A DNA stretch of 64,000 nucleotides from Aurantibacter crassamenti (GTDB lineage Bacteria; Bacteroidota; Bacteroidia; Flavobacteriales; Flavobacteriaceae), in assembly GCF_016811105.1 (NCBI RefSeq), contig NZ_JAFBGM010000002.1, positions 744,001 through 808,000 of the forward strand, given 5' to 3'. This document shows positions 1-8,612 of the stretch, piece by piece. Both the position numbers and the translations under genes were made by a program. Numbering within the stretch: the stretch's first letter is position 1; the number at the start of each line of letters is the position of its first letter. The notes beneath the pieces were generated by a model that saw nothing but the letters and a program-made list of their open reading frames with translations, had not been told where the DNA came from and ran no database searches.

Positions 1-886
1 AAACCAAACAAAGTGAAATTTTAAATCGATCCACAACCAAACCAACCATAACGCCTATAACTGGTCTTAAAAATTGAAGAAAGGTGCCAATTTTAGCAGA
101 TTTCACTTGATTATAATGTAGAACCTCATTTGCATATTGCGACAAAATATCAGTTATTTTGTAACCAACATAAGCACATAAAATAATTACCATCAATAAT
201 TTTACAGCGGGTAAATTAATTACTAGACCTATTTGTTTATAGGTTATCGATTCAGAACGAATTTCTATCTCATCAACATCAGACTTCATAAAGAACCAGG
301 TTAAAAAACCTATAGTAGTAATGATGGCAACAGTACAGTAAATCACATTTTGAAAAGCAAGTTTTCGATTAGACAATAGTGCGGTTTCTATATTTTCTGA
401 AACGAAAATTGAAAAAACAAAAACACCCATCAATCCAAAAAGTGCACCGGTCATTCCTCTACCACCATCTAATAGTCCGAATGCTTTTCCTTGCGAACTT
501 GAACCACCCCATATTCGAGCGGCTTTTATCATTGGTGCCCAGAATAAAAATATGGTTGTAAAGCCCCAAAATCCATATAAAACTTTAAGCATCCTATAAG
601 AAGGAAACGTTGCAAAAAGTAAACCACCAAATGCTGTCATCCATAAAGCAATAGCCATTAATTTTCTAGGAGGATAACGATCCGCTATGGGGCCACCCAA
701 CAGATAAGAAACCAAAGCAACAACGCCATAAATGGAAAAACAGAAACCCAGCTCAACATTTTCTAATTGAAATACTTCTAAAACAGTAGCTCTAAATATT
801 CTTGGAAGTACAAAAGGAAGTATGAAAACTGCTTCACCAGCTAAAATCAATAACGTAAGATAATACCAACTGGCTTTTTGTTTCAT
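1..886 (-). CDS. MFS transporter, C-terminus cut by window edge
   Basis: The minus-strand reading frame opens with ATG at 884-886 and runs off the left edge, giving about 295 residues of a major facilitator superfamily permease in the inner membrane. Successive hydrophobic segments are visible from residue 8 onward. The loop between helices 2 and 3 carries the MFS motif A, GGPIADRYPPRKL at residues 64-76, with its conserved Gly, Asp-Arg and Arg-Lys. The visible part holds the N-terminal six-helix half and the start of the second half. The substrate cannot be told. It is divergent from the DUF2490 gene, with about 140 bp between the starts. Confidence 0.85.
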   Translation of the reverse strand, partial: MKQKASWYYLTLLILAGEAVFILPFVLPRIFRATVLEVFQLENVELGFCFSIYGVVALVSYLLGGPIADRYPPRKLMAIALWMTAFGGLLFATFPSYRMLKVLYGFWGFTTIFLFWAPMIKAARIWGGSSSQGKAFGLLDGGRGMTGALFGLMGVFVFSIFVSENIETALLSNRKLAFQNVIYCTVAIITTIGFLTWFFMKSDVDEIEIRSESITYKQIGLVINLPAVKLLMVIILCAYVGYKITDILSQYANEVLHYNQVKSAKIGTFLQFLRPVIGVMVGLVVDRFKISLCLV

Positions 887-1029
887 ATGTGCTAAAAATA
901 CTTAAAATAAGCGGGTATGCTAATTATACTAAAAACCAATATTCATAACTATATTTTACCAAACTTAAAGTTTTTAATATCTTTAAATTCTTAATTAATT
1001 CAAACGAATCTCCCGTATTTTCCTTCTCT

Positions 1030-1734
1030 ATGAAAAAATTTATTTTAGTTTTCACATTACTTATTGCTATTCAAAGTTTTGCCCAAGAAAATGGTGAAAA
1101 CAAATTAGGTTCTTGGCACATGTATTTTGGCACCACTAAAGTTTCTGATAAATTAAGTATTCATTCTGAAGCACAACTTCGTTATTTTGAACAAGCTAAA
1201 AATTTCAACCAATTACTTTTACGAACTGGGTTAAATTATCATATTAACGCTAACGCTATTGCTACAATAGGTTATGGTTATATTACCACTGACGGAACTT
1301 TTGAAGAATTTTCGAACGAAGAAAATGCCAAAGAGCATCGTATTTTCGAACAATTCATTTTAAAAAATAAGGTTAGTAATGTTGCATTTGAGCACCGCTA
1401 TCGATTAGAACAACGTTTTCTTAATTCTGGCAACAATTCAGACACGCAACACCGTGCTCGTTATCGACTACAAGTCACTGTACCTTTGACAAAAATTGTT
1501 TTCTTAAATTTTTATGATGAAATATTTTTAAATCTTCAAAATGAAATTTTCTCGCAAAATAGATTGTATGGCGCAATAGGATTTAATGTATTTAAAAACG
1601 TTTCACTTCAGGTCGGTTATTTGAAGAATCATTTCAAATCTGCTCATTATGATCGTTTACAGATAGGTGTCGTAATAAATACCGACTTAAGAAAAAGCGA
1701 CAAAAATAAAGACGATGAATCTACAAAAAATTGA
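1030..1734 (+). CDS. DUF2490 outer-membrane beta-barrel protein
   Basis: The 234-residue product starts with a cleavable signal peptide (residues 1-18, ending Phe-Ala-Gln). The rest alternates polar and aromatic/hydrophobic residues as expected of an outer-membrane beta-barrel, with the tyrosine-, histidine- and arginine-rich strands typical of DUF2490 (for example HRARYRLQV and RLQIGVVINTDL). No function is known for the family beyond an outer-membrane location. The last 20 bases overlap the start of the downstream hydrolase in another frame, so the two genes are probably co-transcribed. The C-terminal KSDKNKDDESTKN tail is a charged extension after the last strand. Confidence 0.75.
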   Translation: MKKFILVFTLLIAIQSFAQENGENKLGSWHMYFGTTKVSDKLSIHSEAQLRYFEQAKNFNQLLLRTGLNYHINANAIATIGYGYITTDGTFEEFSNEENAKEHRIFEQFILKNKVSNVAFEHRYRLEQRFLNSGNNSDTQHRARYRLQVTVPLTKIVFLNFYDEIFLNLQNEIFSQNRLYGAIGFNVFKNVSLQVGYLKNHFKSAHYDRLQIGVVINTDLRKSDKNKDDESTKN

Positions 1735-2932
1735 ATTTAAGAATAAAGAAGACCAAATTTTAAATGGGCGATTAGAATTACCCTTAGACCAACAACCACA
1801 TAACTTTGCAATTTTCGCACATTGTTTTACGTGCAATAAAAACCTTTCAGCAGTAAAAAATATAAGTAGATCATTGACTGCAAAAGGTTTTGGCGTTCTT
1901 CGATTTGATTTCACTGGACTAGGAGAAAGTGAAGGTGAATTTGAAAACACCAATTTCTCAGGAAATATTGAAGATTTAATTGCAGCGTCCAATTATCTCG
2001 CAACAAATTACGAAGCACCTACCCTCTTAGTTGGCCATTCATTAGGCGGTGCAGCTGTACTTTTTGCTGCTGCTCAAATTGACAGTATAAAAGCTGTAGC
2101 TACAATTGGCGCACCCTCAAACCCTGTGCATGTCAAACACTTATTTAAAAGTGATTTGGATGAGATAAATTCAACAGGCTTAGCAAATGTAAATTTAGGT
2201 GGTAGAGGTTTCACTATTAAAAAACAATTTATAGAAGATTTAGAATCTAATTCTTTACCTGAAATAGCAAAAAATTTGCGCAAGGCTTTGTTAATAATGC
2301 ATTCTCCGCAAGACAATACAGTAGGGATTATTAATGCAGAAGAGATTTATCAAGCAGCAAGGCATCCGAAAAGTTTTGTATCATTAGATGGTGCCGACCA
2401 TTTGTTAATGGATAAAAAAGATTCAATGTACGCTGGTGAAGTAATTGCAGGCTGGGCAACGAGATATGTTGAATTACCTGACAATAGTCAATTAAAAACT
2501 AAACATCAAGTAGTTGCAAGTCTTGATGACACAGACGGATTTACTACTCTCATGAAAGTAGGCAACCACAATATGGTAGCTGACGAACCAGTTTCTTTTG
2601 GAGGTAATGATTATGGTCCATCGCCGTACGAATTAGTTTCAGCAGGTCTATCTGCTTGTACTGCCATGACCGTTCAAATGTATGTTAAGCGAAAAGGCTG
2701 GCCCTTGAAGAATATTGAAGTGCATACCTCTTATGGTAAATCGCATCTACAAGATTGCGAAAATTGTGAATCTGAAAACGCTAAAATAGATACATTTAAT
2801 AGAGAAATTAAATTGACTGGAAATCTAGACGATAAACAAAAAAAGCGAATACTTCAGATTGCTGACAAATGTCCTGTTCATAAAACTTTACACAGCGAAA
2901 CGCAAGTGATTACCAATTTAATTGAATCATGA
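1715..2932 (+). CDS. Alpha/beta hydrolase fused to OsmC-like peroxiredoxin domain
   Basis: This 405-residue cytoplasmic protein joins two enzymes. Residues about 1-255 form an alpha/beta hydrolase with nucleophile elbow GHSLGG (Ser109), acid Asp200 and catalytic His229. Residues about 262-405 form an OsmC/Ohr-like domain with the two redox cysteines Cys315 (in GLSACTAMT) and Cys386 (in CPVHK), which in the family reduce organic hydroperoxides. An additional Cys-x2-Cys (residues 348/351) lies between them. The arrangement is known as the bifunctional hydrolase/OsmC family. The start overlaps the DUF2490 gene and the stop overlaps the next gene by four bases (ATGA), so translational coupling is likely. 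The natural substrate is unknown. Confidence 0.9.
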   Translation: MNLQKIEFKNKEDQILNGRLELPLDQQPHNFAIFAHCFTCNKNLSAVKNISRSLTAKGFGVLRFDFTGLGESEGEFENTNFSGNIEDLIAASNYLATNYEAPTLLVGHSLGGAAVLFAAAQIDSIKAVATIGAPSNPVHVKHLFKSDLDEINSTGLANVNLGGRGFTIKKQFIEDLESNSLPEIAKNLRKALLIMHSPQDNTVGIINAEEIYQAARHPKSFVSLDGADHLLMDKKDSMYAGEVIAGWATRYVELPDNSQLKTKHQVVASLDDTDGFTTLMKVGNHNMVADEPVSFGGNDYGPSPYELVSAGLSACTAMTVQMYVKRKGWPLKNIEVHTSYGKSHLQDCENCESENAKIDTFNREIKLTGNLDDKQKKRILQIADKCPVHKTLHSETQVITNLIES

Positions 2933-3414
2933 AAAGTGAAGTTTTTGAGATAACAATTACTGGAAAATATTTTGGTCTTCAACTACCTGAAAAAATAGTA
3001 CTTCCATTTCTTGAAAAGAACTTAAAAAGAGTAAAAGTAATTGCAACTTTTAAACAAAATATATTTGCTTTTCACGGTGCCATTCAAAAAAGAAATGGCA
3101 ATTACTTTATGATGTTTGGTAAACGATATCAAAAAGAATTAGGCGTTTTTCCTAATGACTATTTTCAACTGCAACTTTTTGAAGACACTTCTAAATATGG
3201 AGTGGATATGCCTGAAGAACTGAAAGCTGTTCTTCATAGTGATTTTGAGGCAAATGAAATTTTTGAAAGCTTCACAGCCGGAAAAAAGCGCGGTATTATT
3301 TATGCAGTTCTCAGCTACAAAAATTCACAAACAAGAATTGATAAGTCACTCTTAATCTGCGAGAACTTAAAAAGAGGAATTCGTAAGAATCCGGAATTAC
3401 TAAAATCATTTTAG
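2929..3414 (+). CDS. YdeI/OmdA-type protein with DUF1905-like N-terminus
   Basis: The 161-residue protein has a beta-rich N-terminal half (about residues 5-85) of the DUF1905 type. A C-terminal helical segment follows in which an AGKKRGIIYAVLSYKN-type stretch resembles the YdeI/OmpD-associated (OmdA) domain. No signal peptide or membrane segment is present, so it should be cytoplasmic. The biochemical role of this family is not established. The gene begins inside the stop codon of the hydrolase/OsmC gene, which makes it the third member of that operon. Confidence 0.7.
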   Translation: MKSEVFEITITGKYFGLQLPEKIVLPFLEKNLKRVKVIATFKQNIFAFHGAIQKRNGNYFMMFGKRYQKELGVFPNDYFQLQLFEDTSKYGVDMPEELKAVLHSDFEANEIFESFTAGKKRGIIYAVLSYKNSQTRIDKSLLICENLKRGIRKNPELLKSF

Positions 3415-3421
3415 CCCAAGC

Positions 3422-3452
3422 TTGAAATGCCTTTTAATAATACTTAACTTTG
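3422..3452 (+). promoter_or_regulatory. Bacteroidota-type promoter of the YceI-like gene
   Basis: TTG at 3422-3424 and TAACTTTG at 3445-3452 match the -33 TTTG / -7 TAnnTTTG pattern used by the primary sigma factor of this phylum, with the expected separation of about 23 bases between element starts. The transcript would start near 3458, about 50 bases before the start codon. Confidence 0.5.
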
Positions 3453-3510
3453 AGGTATAAATCATCTAACAATATGCACTTATGGTGCTTATAAAAACAA
3501 ATTAATAGGT

Positions 3511-4137
3511 ATGAAAACAATAAAATTGGCTTTTCTCGGACTCGTTCTAATAGCCTCATACAACTGTAAAGAAACAAAAAAAGAGACTAAAGAAAATTTA
3601 GAGGCCGCAGCAGTTGAGCAAGTAAGCCTAGTTCAAGATTCAACTAAAGTGAGCTTCACAGCATATAAAACCACCGAAAAATTACCCGTAGGTGGAAAAT
3701 TTACAAAAATCAATATTACCAAAAGCGGTTCTGGTGCTACAGCGCTAGAAGCAATGAATGGTACAACATTTACTATTCCGGTAAGCAGTCTATTTACAAA
3801 TGACGCTACAGGCACAAGAGATCCAAAACTTCTTGAATTCTTTTTTGGCGTAATGGAAAACACAACACTTATTTCAGGTGTAGTTAAAGTAGCTGCTGAT
3901 GAAAAATGTTCTATTGATGTTACATTGAATGGCAAAACTGGTAACATTCCTTTAGAAATTGAAAAGACTGGTGATAATAGTTTTACTTTAAAAGGAGTAA
4001 TGGATCTTGAAAACTGGGACGCACTTGGCGCTGTTGCTTCAATTAACAAGGCGTGTGAAGCTTTACATACAGGTAAAGATGGAGTTAGTAAAACATGGAG
4101 CGAAGTAGCTGTACAAGCAGAAGTTTTATTCCAATAA
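3511..4137 (+). CDS. Exported YceI-like protein
   Basis: The 208-residue protein has an N-terminal export signal with a Cys at residue 19 in the sequence IASYNCKE, which could be a relaxed lipobox. A Lys/Glu-rich linker is followed by a beta-rich domain. The segment DSTKVSFTAYKTTEKLPVGG resembles the lipid-binding lipocalin-like YceI fold, in which a barrel holds a hydrophobic ligand. It should be periplasmic. It has its own promoter and a strong terminator and stands as a single gene. The YceI assignment rests on overall pattern; the ligand is unknown. Confidence 0.65.
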   Translation: MKTIKLAFLGLVLIASYNCKETKKETKENLEAAAVEQVSLVQDSTKVSFTAYKTTEKLPVGGKFTKINITKSGSGATALEAMNGTTFTIPVSSLFTNDATGTRDPKLLEFFFGVMENTTLISGVVKVAADEKCSIDVTLNGKTGNIPLEIEKTGDNSFTLKGVMDLENWDALGAVASINKACEALHTGKDGVSKTWSEVAVQAEVLFQ

Positions 4138-4187
4138 AATTTAAAACTTTTTGTCTGGTTTTAGGCTAGGCCAAATTTCATAATATT

Positions 4188-4214
4188 AAAAGCTGCCCTT
4201 TGGCAGCTTTTTTT
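4188..4214 (+). terminator. Rho-independent terminator after the YceI-like gene
   Basis: AAAAGCTGCC at 4188-4197 pairs perfectly with GGCAGCTTTT at 4202-4211 across a four-base loop and is followed by a run of T. It lies about 50 bases after the stop codon. Confidence 0.9.
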
Positions 4215-4369
4215 ATGCTCTAAAAGTAACACCGCAAACCAATATTTTTGTTGAATAATATATTTTAAGAAAAGTGAATTACTGTATAATTTCTCTACTG
4301 TTTTAATTTGAACCAAACTCAATCAACGAATTACCATTTATAATTGTTGATAAAAAATATAATATAAAA

Positions 4370-4399
4370 TTGTGAATTCATGAACTTTAGCTACTTTCG
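4370..4399 (+). promoter_or_regulatory. Probable promoter of the ECF sigma / anti-sigma operon
   Basis: TTGTG beginning at 4370 and TACTTTCG at 4392-4399 (seven of eight positions of TAnnTTTG) are spaced about 22 bases apart. They lie 20 bases before the sigma-factor start codon. An autoregulated ECF promoter could instead use a different motif here. Confidence 0.4.
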
Positions 4400-4419
4400 A
4401 CATAGCTAGAAAAAGAAAT

Positions 4420-4950
4420 ATGCAATTAGAACAATTAGTTGAACGATTTCAAACAAAAGACCCCGGGGCTTTTGAGAAACTTCACAATATGTATTCCGAG
4501 AATATTTGCGGAGTCATCAATACCATTGTAAAAAATGATGTAATCGCAGAAGAAATCTGTCAAGATGTATTCGTTAAAGCATGGCATAACGCTGAAAAGT
4601 ACAACACTTCTAAAGGAAGATTTTTTACTTGGATGTTGAACATAGCCAGAAATGCTGCGATCGATGAACTGCGCTCTAAATCCCATAAACAGCAAAAAAA
4701 GAACCTACCCGTAGATTACTTCGTAGGTATTGCAGATGACAGTGATGATCAAGAGTTTACAGTAGACAAAAAACAGCTTAAAAGGCTGATAATGAACCTG
4801 AAAGAGAAGTGCACTCAAATTATAGACCTTTTATATTTTAAAGGCTATACACAAAAGGAAGCTTCAGAAGAACTTGATATTCCGGTAGGCACTGTCAAAA
4901 CAAGAAATAGAAGTTGCATCTCGCAATTGCGCGAAAATATGAGTAGCTAA
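4420..4950 (+). CDS. ECF-type RNA polymerase sigma factor
   Basis: This 176-residue cytoplasmic transcription factor shows sigma-70 region 2 (residues about 12-80, including EEICQDVFVKAWHN and the RFFTWMLNIARNAAIDELR stretch). Region 4 (about 120-172) carries a helix-turn-helix around QKEASEELDIPVGTVKTR. The length is normal for an extracytoplasmic-function sigma factor. The next gene starts two bases after the stop and encodes an RskA-like membrane anti-sigma factor, so the pair resembles SigK/RskA, where the sigma factor is held at the membrane until a signal releases it. The regulon cannot be read from this window. Confidence 0.9.
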   Translation: MQLEQLVERFQTKDPGAFEKLHNMYSENICGVINTIVKNDVIAEEICQDVFVKAWHNAEKYNTSKGRFFTWMLNIARNAAIDELRSKSHKQQKKNLPVDYFVGIADDSDDQEFTVDKKQLKRLIMNLKEKCTQIIDLLYFKGYTQKEASEELDIPVGTVKTRNRSCISQLRENMSS

Positions 4951-4951
4951 A

Positions 4952-5755
4952 ATGGATGTAAAAAAATATATAGATTCAGGAATTCTCGAGCTTTATGTGG
5001 CCGGACAGCTTTCAGATAATGAAAATCTGGAGGTACATAAACATGCGCTAGAAAATACTGAAGTACTTGCTGAAATTGTAAGTATTGAAAATGCGATTCT
5101 CGAACTCTCAAAAACTGCTTCACCAAAACGTACTTATAGTTTTGACAGCATTAAAGAAAGAATTTTAAAATCTGCAGACGTTAAGGTAATAGACATTGCC
5201 AAAAAAGAATCGAATTGGTCACAATATGTTGGGTGGGCAGCATCAGTTTTATTTGCAGCTGGTCTTTTCTATATGTATACTCAAAATGAAAATTTAAAAT
5301 CAGAACTTGAAGTTGTTGTGCAAGAAAATTTGCAGTTAGAACAACAAATTTCAGATGCTAATTTATCGCTTGAAAAATCAAATGAATTATTAGCGACCAT
5401 TAGAGATAAGAACATTTCAGTTGTGCCACTTGGTGGTCAAGAAGTCTCCCCTACTTCATATGCAAAAGCATATTGGAATACAGATCAACAAAAATTATTT
5501 ATAGATGCCCAAGGTTTACCAGAACCACCTGATGGTTTTGTATACCAAGTTTGGTCATTAAAACTTAATCCTTTGACTCCAACAAGTGTTGGTCTTTTAG
5601 AAGATTTTGTAGACGATGAGAATAAAGTATTCGCACTAAATAATCCGAATGATAATGGTTCTGAAGCTTTCGGTATTACACTTGAACCTGCGGGTGGTAG
5701 TGAATCACCAAACTTAGAGCAACTATATGCATTAGGAGTAGTTGCAGCTTCATAA
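4952..5755 (+). CDS. RskA-type transmembrane anti-sigma factor
   Basis: The 267-residue protein has a cytoplasmic helical N-terminus (about 1-88) that would bind the sigma factor and one transmembrane helix at about 92-110. A coiled coil at about 112-150 follows, then a periplasmic beta-rich RskA C-terminal domain, with the characteristic AYWNTDQQKLFIDAQGLP and VYQVWSLKL segments. It sits two bases after the ECF sigma gene and is followed by a strong terminator, so the two form a complete operon. No zinc-binding HxxxCxxC motif is present, which fits the RskA rather than the ZAS class. The signal it senses is unknown. Confidence 0.85.
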   Translation: MDVKKYIDSGILELYVAGQLSDNENLEVHKHALENTEVLAEIVSIENAILELSKTASPKRTYSFDSIKERILKSADVKVIDIAKKESNWSQYVGWAASVLFAAGLFYMYTQNENLKSELEVVVQENLQLEQQISDANLSLEKSNELLATIRDKNISVVPLGGQEVSPTSYAKAYWNTDQQKLFIDAQGLPEPPDGFVYQVWSLKLNPLTPTSVGLLEDFVDDENKVFALNNPNDNGSEAFGITLEPAGGSESPNLEQLYALGVVAAS

Positions 5756-5813
5756 CGAGTAGTTATTTTATTGAAAATTCATGCGCTAAACTCTTTACTA
5801 GAGTGCTTATAAA

Positions 5814-5857
5814 AAACCAGACTAAACAATTTTCATTGTATAGTCTGGTTTCTTTTT
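5814..5857 (+). terminator. Rho-independent terminator of the sigma/anti-sigma operon
   Basis: AAACCAGACTA at 5814-5824 pairs with TAGTCTGGTTT at 5841-5851. An inner ACAAT/ATTGT stem closes around a four-base loop, and the hairpin ends in a T-rich tract to 5857. Confidence 0.9.
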
Positions 5858-5914
5858 TGAATATTATATTCAAACTCTTTTTTTTAGCAAAACCCTTTTT
5901 AACATAAATTAGGT

Positions 5915-5944
5915 TTTGTTCTTCTCAAATATTATACATCTTTG
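5915..5944 (+). promoter_or_regulatory. Probable promoter of the histidine kinase / sigma-54 regulator operon
   Basis: TTTG at 5915-5918 and CATCTTTG at 5937-5944 (one mismatch to TAnnTTTG) are 22 bases apart. Transcription would begin just in front of the kinase start codon at 5966. Confidence 0.4.
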
Positions 5945-5965
5945 AAAATAGATAACTGATTTTCA

Positions 5966-7054
5966 ATGACAACAGCAGAAGCTAAACTTAAAGAGCGAAT
6001 TAAAGAATTGACTTGTCTTTATGATGTCACTTCTATAATTGTCAACTCCGATTATGACGAACTGGAGACTTCATTAGAAGCCATAGCCTATTGCCTTAAA
6101 AAAGCTTGGCAATTTGAAAATGATTCAGAGGTTTTTTTCACTTGCGGAAATTATACAGTTAGAACAAAAAAGTATAATGCCAAAATGGTTGAATTATCAT
6201 CAAACATTAAAGTCTTCAATAAAATTGATGGCCATATAAAAGTTGGTTATCCCGCAGATAAATATTCGATATCTGATTTTTTAATTGAAGAGCAAACATT
6301 GCTTGACAATGTAAGTTTAGCTGTAGGCAATCTATTAGAAAGAAAACAAATACGCGATAGTGAAGCCTCAGTAAAACGTCAAATGGAACGCACAGATAGG
6401 TTATATATATTGGGTGAAATAACAGCTGGCATTGCGCACGAATTAAATACACCCCTTGCAAATATTCTTGGTTTTGCTGAATTATTAGCAGATAAAATGA
6501 CGGATAATCAAGCCATTCGTGATTTAGAAAAAATAATTGACAACACCATTTTCAGTCGAGAAATTGTAAAAAAATTAATGTTTTTCGCCTGTGAGATGCC
6601 GCAAGAAATGAAGATTGTAGAATTAAATGCAGTTGTTGAAAATGTTTTAAAACTACTACAACCATCTTTACAAGAGAAAAAAATTAAATTAATAAAATCG
6701 TTTAATAAGGAAAACATAAAATTAAAAGCTGACACCGTACAACTAACACAAGTACTATTCAATTTAATAATGAATGCAGTGTATTATTCTCCAGAAAACG
6801 GTCAAATTGCCGTACAGGTAACAGAAAAATCTAAAAAAATTCAAATTCTCATTTCTGATGAAGGTTTAGGAATTCCTAAAAAAAATGAAGACAAAGTTTT
6901 TGAACCATTTTTCACCACAAAACCACTTGGCGAAGGTTCAGGTTTAGGTTTAAGTGTAGTTCATGGAATTATAAACAGCCACAAAGGCGTAATCATGCAC
7001 AAATCGAATAATCCGAAAGGAACTATTTTTACGGTTGATTTTCCTAAATTGTAA
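5966..7054 (+). CDS. Soluble sensor histidine kinase (NtrB-like)
   Basis: The 362-residue protein has no transmembrane segment, so it senses an intracellular signal. Residues about 1-125 form a GAF-like or other small-molecule sensor domain. The dimerisation/phosphoacceptor helix carries IAHELNTPLANILGF with the phosphorylated His158. The HATPase domain spans about 250-361, with the N box (NLIMNAVYYS), G1 box (DEGLGIP) and G2 box (GEGSGLGLSVV). The partner regulator starts two bases downstream. Its N-terminal domain has cysteines at residues 17, 43 and 60 that could be redox or metal sensing, which is only a suggestion. Confidence 0.9.
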   Translation: MTTAEAKLKERIKELTCLYDVTSIIVNSDYDELETSLEAIAYCLKKAWQFENDSEVFFTCGNYTVRTKKYNAKMVELSSNIKVFNKIDGHIKVGYPADKYSISDFLIEEQTLLDNVSLAVGNLLERKQIRDSEASVKRQMERTDRLYILGEITAGIAHELNTPLANILGFAELLADKMTDNQAIRDLEKIIDNTIFSREIVKKLMFFACEMPQEMKIVELNAVVENVLKLLQPSLQEKKIKLIKSFNKENIKLKADTVQLTQVLFNLIMNAVYYSPENGQIAVQVTEKSKKIQILISDEGLGIPKKNEDKVFEPFFTTKPLGEGSGLGLSVVHGIINSHKGVIMHKSNNPKGTIFTVDFPKL

Positions 7055-7056
7055 CT

Positions 7057-8382
7057 ATGGCTTTACATAAAGAGAATATTTTACTAGTTGATGATGATAT
7101 TAATATTCTAGAACTATTGCAAAGGCATTTACATGCAATGGAATATCATACCTATAAAGCGGTTTCTGTAAAAGAAGCTCTCTATATTTTGAAAGATACA
7201 TTTATCGATTTACTGATTACTGATATTCAAATGCCAGAAGTAGACGGGCTTCAATTACTTAAATTTGCTGACGAACATTACCCAGAAATGCCCAAACTTG
7301 TGGTAACGGGTTATCCATCTGCTAAAGGAGCCTTAGAGGTTATTAAATCAGGAGCTACAGATTATCTTACCAAACCATTTACCAAAGAAGAGCTGAAATT
7401 ATCAGTGCAAAAAGCCTTAGTTCATGGTAAAAAAAGAAAAACTATTAAACCTAAAACAGCTGTTATTGATAACAATATACATGCTGATATGGTTGGTATA
7501 TCTGAGGGTTTTCATAAAGTACTAAATATTGTTGAACGTGTAAAAAATAACAAAGCAACAGTATTAATTAAAGGTGAAAGTGGTACTGGAAAAGAACTTG
7601 TTGCCAGGGCTATTCATTATTCTGGTAAGTATTCGCGTGCTCCGTTTATAACTGTCAATTGTGGTGCAATTCCTGAAAACTTACAAGAAGCAGAACTTTT
7701 CGGCTATCTAAAAGGTGCATTTACTGGTGCCGATGAAAATAGAAACGGATTCTTTCAAGCAGCTCAAGGTGGTACTTTGTTTTTAGATGAAATCGGAAAT
7801 GCCTCTTTAGCCGTTCAAACTAAAATGCTACGGGCATTACAAGAAAAGGAAATAACAAAAGTTGGTTCGCGTAAAGTAGAGAAAGTAGATATTAGAATTA
7901 TTGCTGCCACCAATTCAAATTTGCAAGATGATATTAAAAACAAAAAATTTCGTGAAGACCTCTATTATCGTTTAACAGTAGTTGAAATAAACGTACCACC
8001 TTTAAGAGAACGAAAATCAGACATACCTCTTTTAGTAGAGAAATTCTTGCGCAAATACGGAATAGAATACAAAGACCGTCTATTACAAATTTCACCTGAC
8101 GCGCTTCGAATTTTAAACAATTATGATTGGCCAGGAAATATTCGTGAATTAGAAAATATTATGCAACGTGCCATTATTATGAGTGATGGTACTGTTGGTG
8201 TAAAAGATCTACCTGAGCATCTTAAATTTCAAATAGATTTTCCAGATTCGGGCTTCCTTCCTTTGAGAAAAATGGAAAAAGAATATGTTCAAAAAGTACT
8301 TATTTCTACTAATGGCAACAAAACCAAAGCCGCTGAAATTCTTCAAATTGACAGAAAAACATTGCGCGAAAAACTTAAGTAA
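7057..8382 (+). CDS. Sigma-54-dependent response regulator (NtrC family)
   Basis: The 441-residue activator has a receiver domain (residues about 5-120, phosphoacceptor Asp56 in LLITDIQMP). Its AAA+ domain (about 145-375) has Walker A GESGTGKE, the sigma-54-contact loop GAFTGA at 220-225, and Walker B GGTLFLDEIG. A Fis-type helix-turn-helix lies at the end (TKAAEILQIDRKTLREKL). It remodels RNA polymerase bound to sigma-54 promoters when phosphorylated by the kinase encoded just upstream. A good -24/-12 promoter lies 130 bases after its stop codon in front of the Gre-like gene, making that gene the likely local target. Confidence 0.95.
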   Translation: MALHKENILLVDDDINILELLQRHLHAMEYHTYKAVSVKEALYILKDTFIDLLITDIQMPEVDGLQLLKFADEHYPEMPKLVVTGYPSAKGALEVIKSGATDYLTKPFTKEELKLSVQKALVHGKKRKTIKPKTAVIDNNIHADMVGISEGFHKVLNIVERVKNNKATVLIKGESGTGKELVARAIHYSGKYSRAPFITVNCGAIPENLQEAELFGYLKGAFTGADENRNGFFQAAQGGTLFLDEIGNASLAVQTKMLRALQEKEITKVGSRKVEKVDIRIIAATNSNLQDDIKNKKFREDLYYRLTVVEINVPPLRERKSDIPLLVEKFLRKYGIEYKDRLLQISPDALRILNNYDWPGNIRELENIMQRAIIMSDGTVGVKDLPEHLKFQIDFPDSGFLPLRKMEKEYVQKVLISTNGNKTKAAEILQIDRKTLREKLK

Positions 8383-8388
8383 TGTACC

Positions 8389-8422
8389 GGTGAAAAATTA
8401 CTCAACCGGGTAATTTTTCACC
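8389..8422 (+). promoter_or_regulatory. Perfect 13-bp inverted repeat: terminator or activator site
   Basis: GGTGAAAAATTAC at 8389-8401 and GTAATTTTTCACC at 8410-8422 are exact inverse complements around an 8-base spacer. The element starts 7 bases after the regulator stop codon but has no T-run after the second arm, so a standard terminator is not certain. It is centred about 130 bases before the predicted sigma-54 transcription start, a distance at which NtrC-type activators bind dyad-symmetric sites. Confidence 0.6.
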
Positions 8423-8451
8423 ACTAACAAATATCTTCTCTTTTAAATATC

Positions 8452-8495
8452 AGCTGATTAATAGCTGATTTACAGCATCTTACAGAAATTTACTG
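8452..8495. repeat. Helically phased short direct repeats upstream of sigma-54 promoter
   Basis: AGCTGATT occurs at 8452-8459 and again at 8463-8470 (11-base period). TTACAG occurs at 8470-8475 and 8480-8485, followed by TTACTG at 8490-8495 (10-base period). All repeats face the same side of the helix between the inverted repeat and the -24 element, as expected for cooperative binding of a regulator or DNA-bending protein. Confidence 0.6.
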
Positions 8496-8511
8496 CAACA
8501 ACTATGTGTAT

Positions 8512-8527
8512 AGGCATGGCATTTGCT
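8512..8527 (+). promoter_or_regulatory. Sigma-54 (-24/-12) promoter of the Gre-like gene
   Basis: The sequence AGGCATGGCATTTGCT has the invariant GG at 8513-8514 and GC at 8525-8526 separated by exactly ten bases. It agrees with 14 of 16 positions of the consensus TGGCACGnnnnTTGCW. Transcription would start near 8538, leaving a leader of about 75 bases before the gene at 8613. The adjacent gene for a sigma-54 activator supports the call. Confidence 0.75.
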
Positions 8528-8612
8528 TATTCTGTACCAATAATTATTGACTGCAAAATTATACGTTTAGCACAATCAATAATGAAAAAAATAATGCTTT
8601 AAAAAGAGATTC

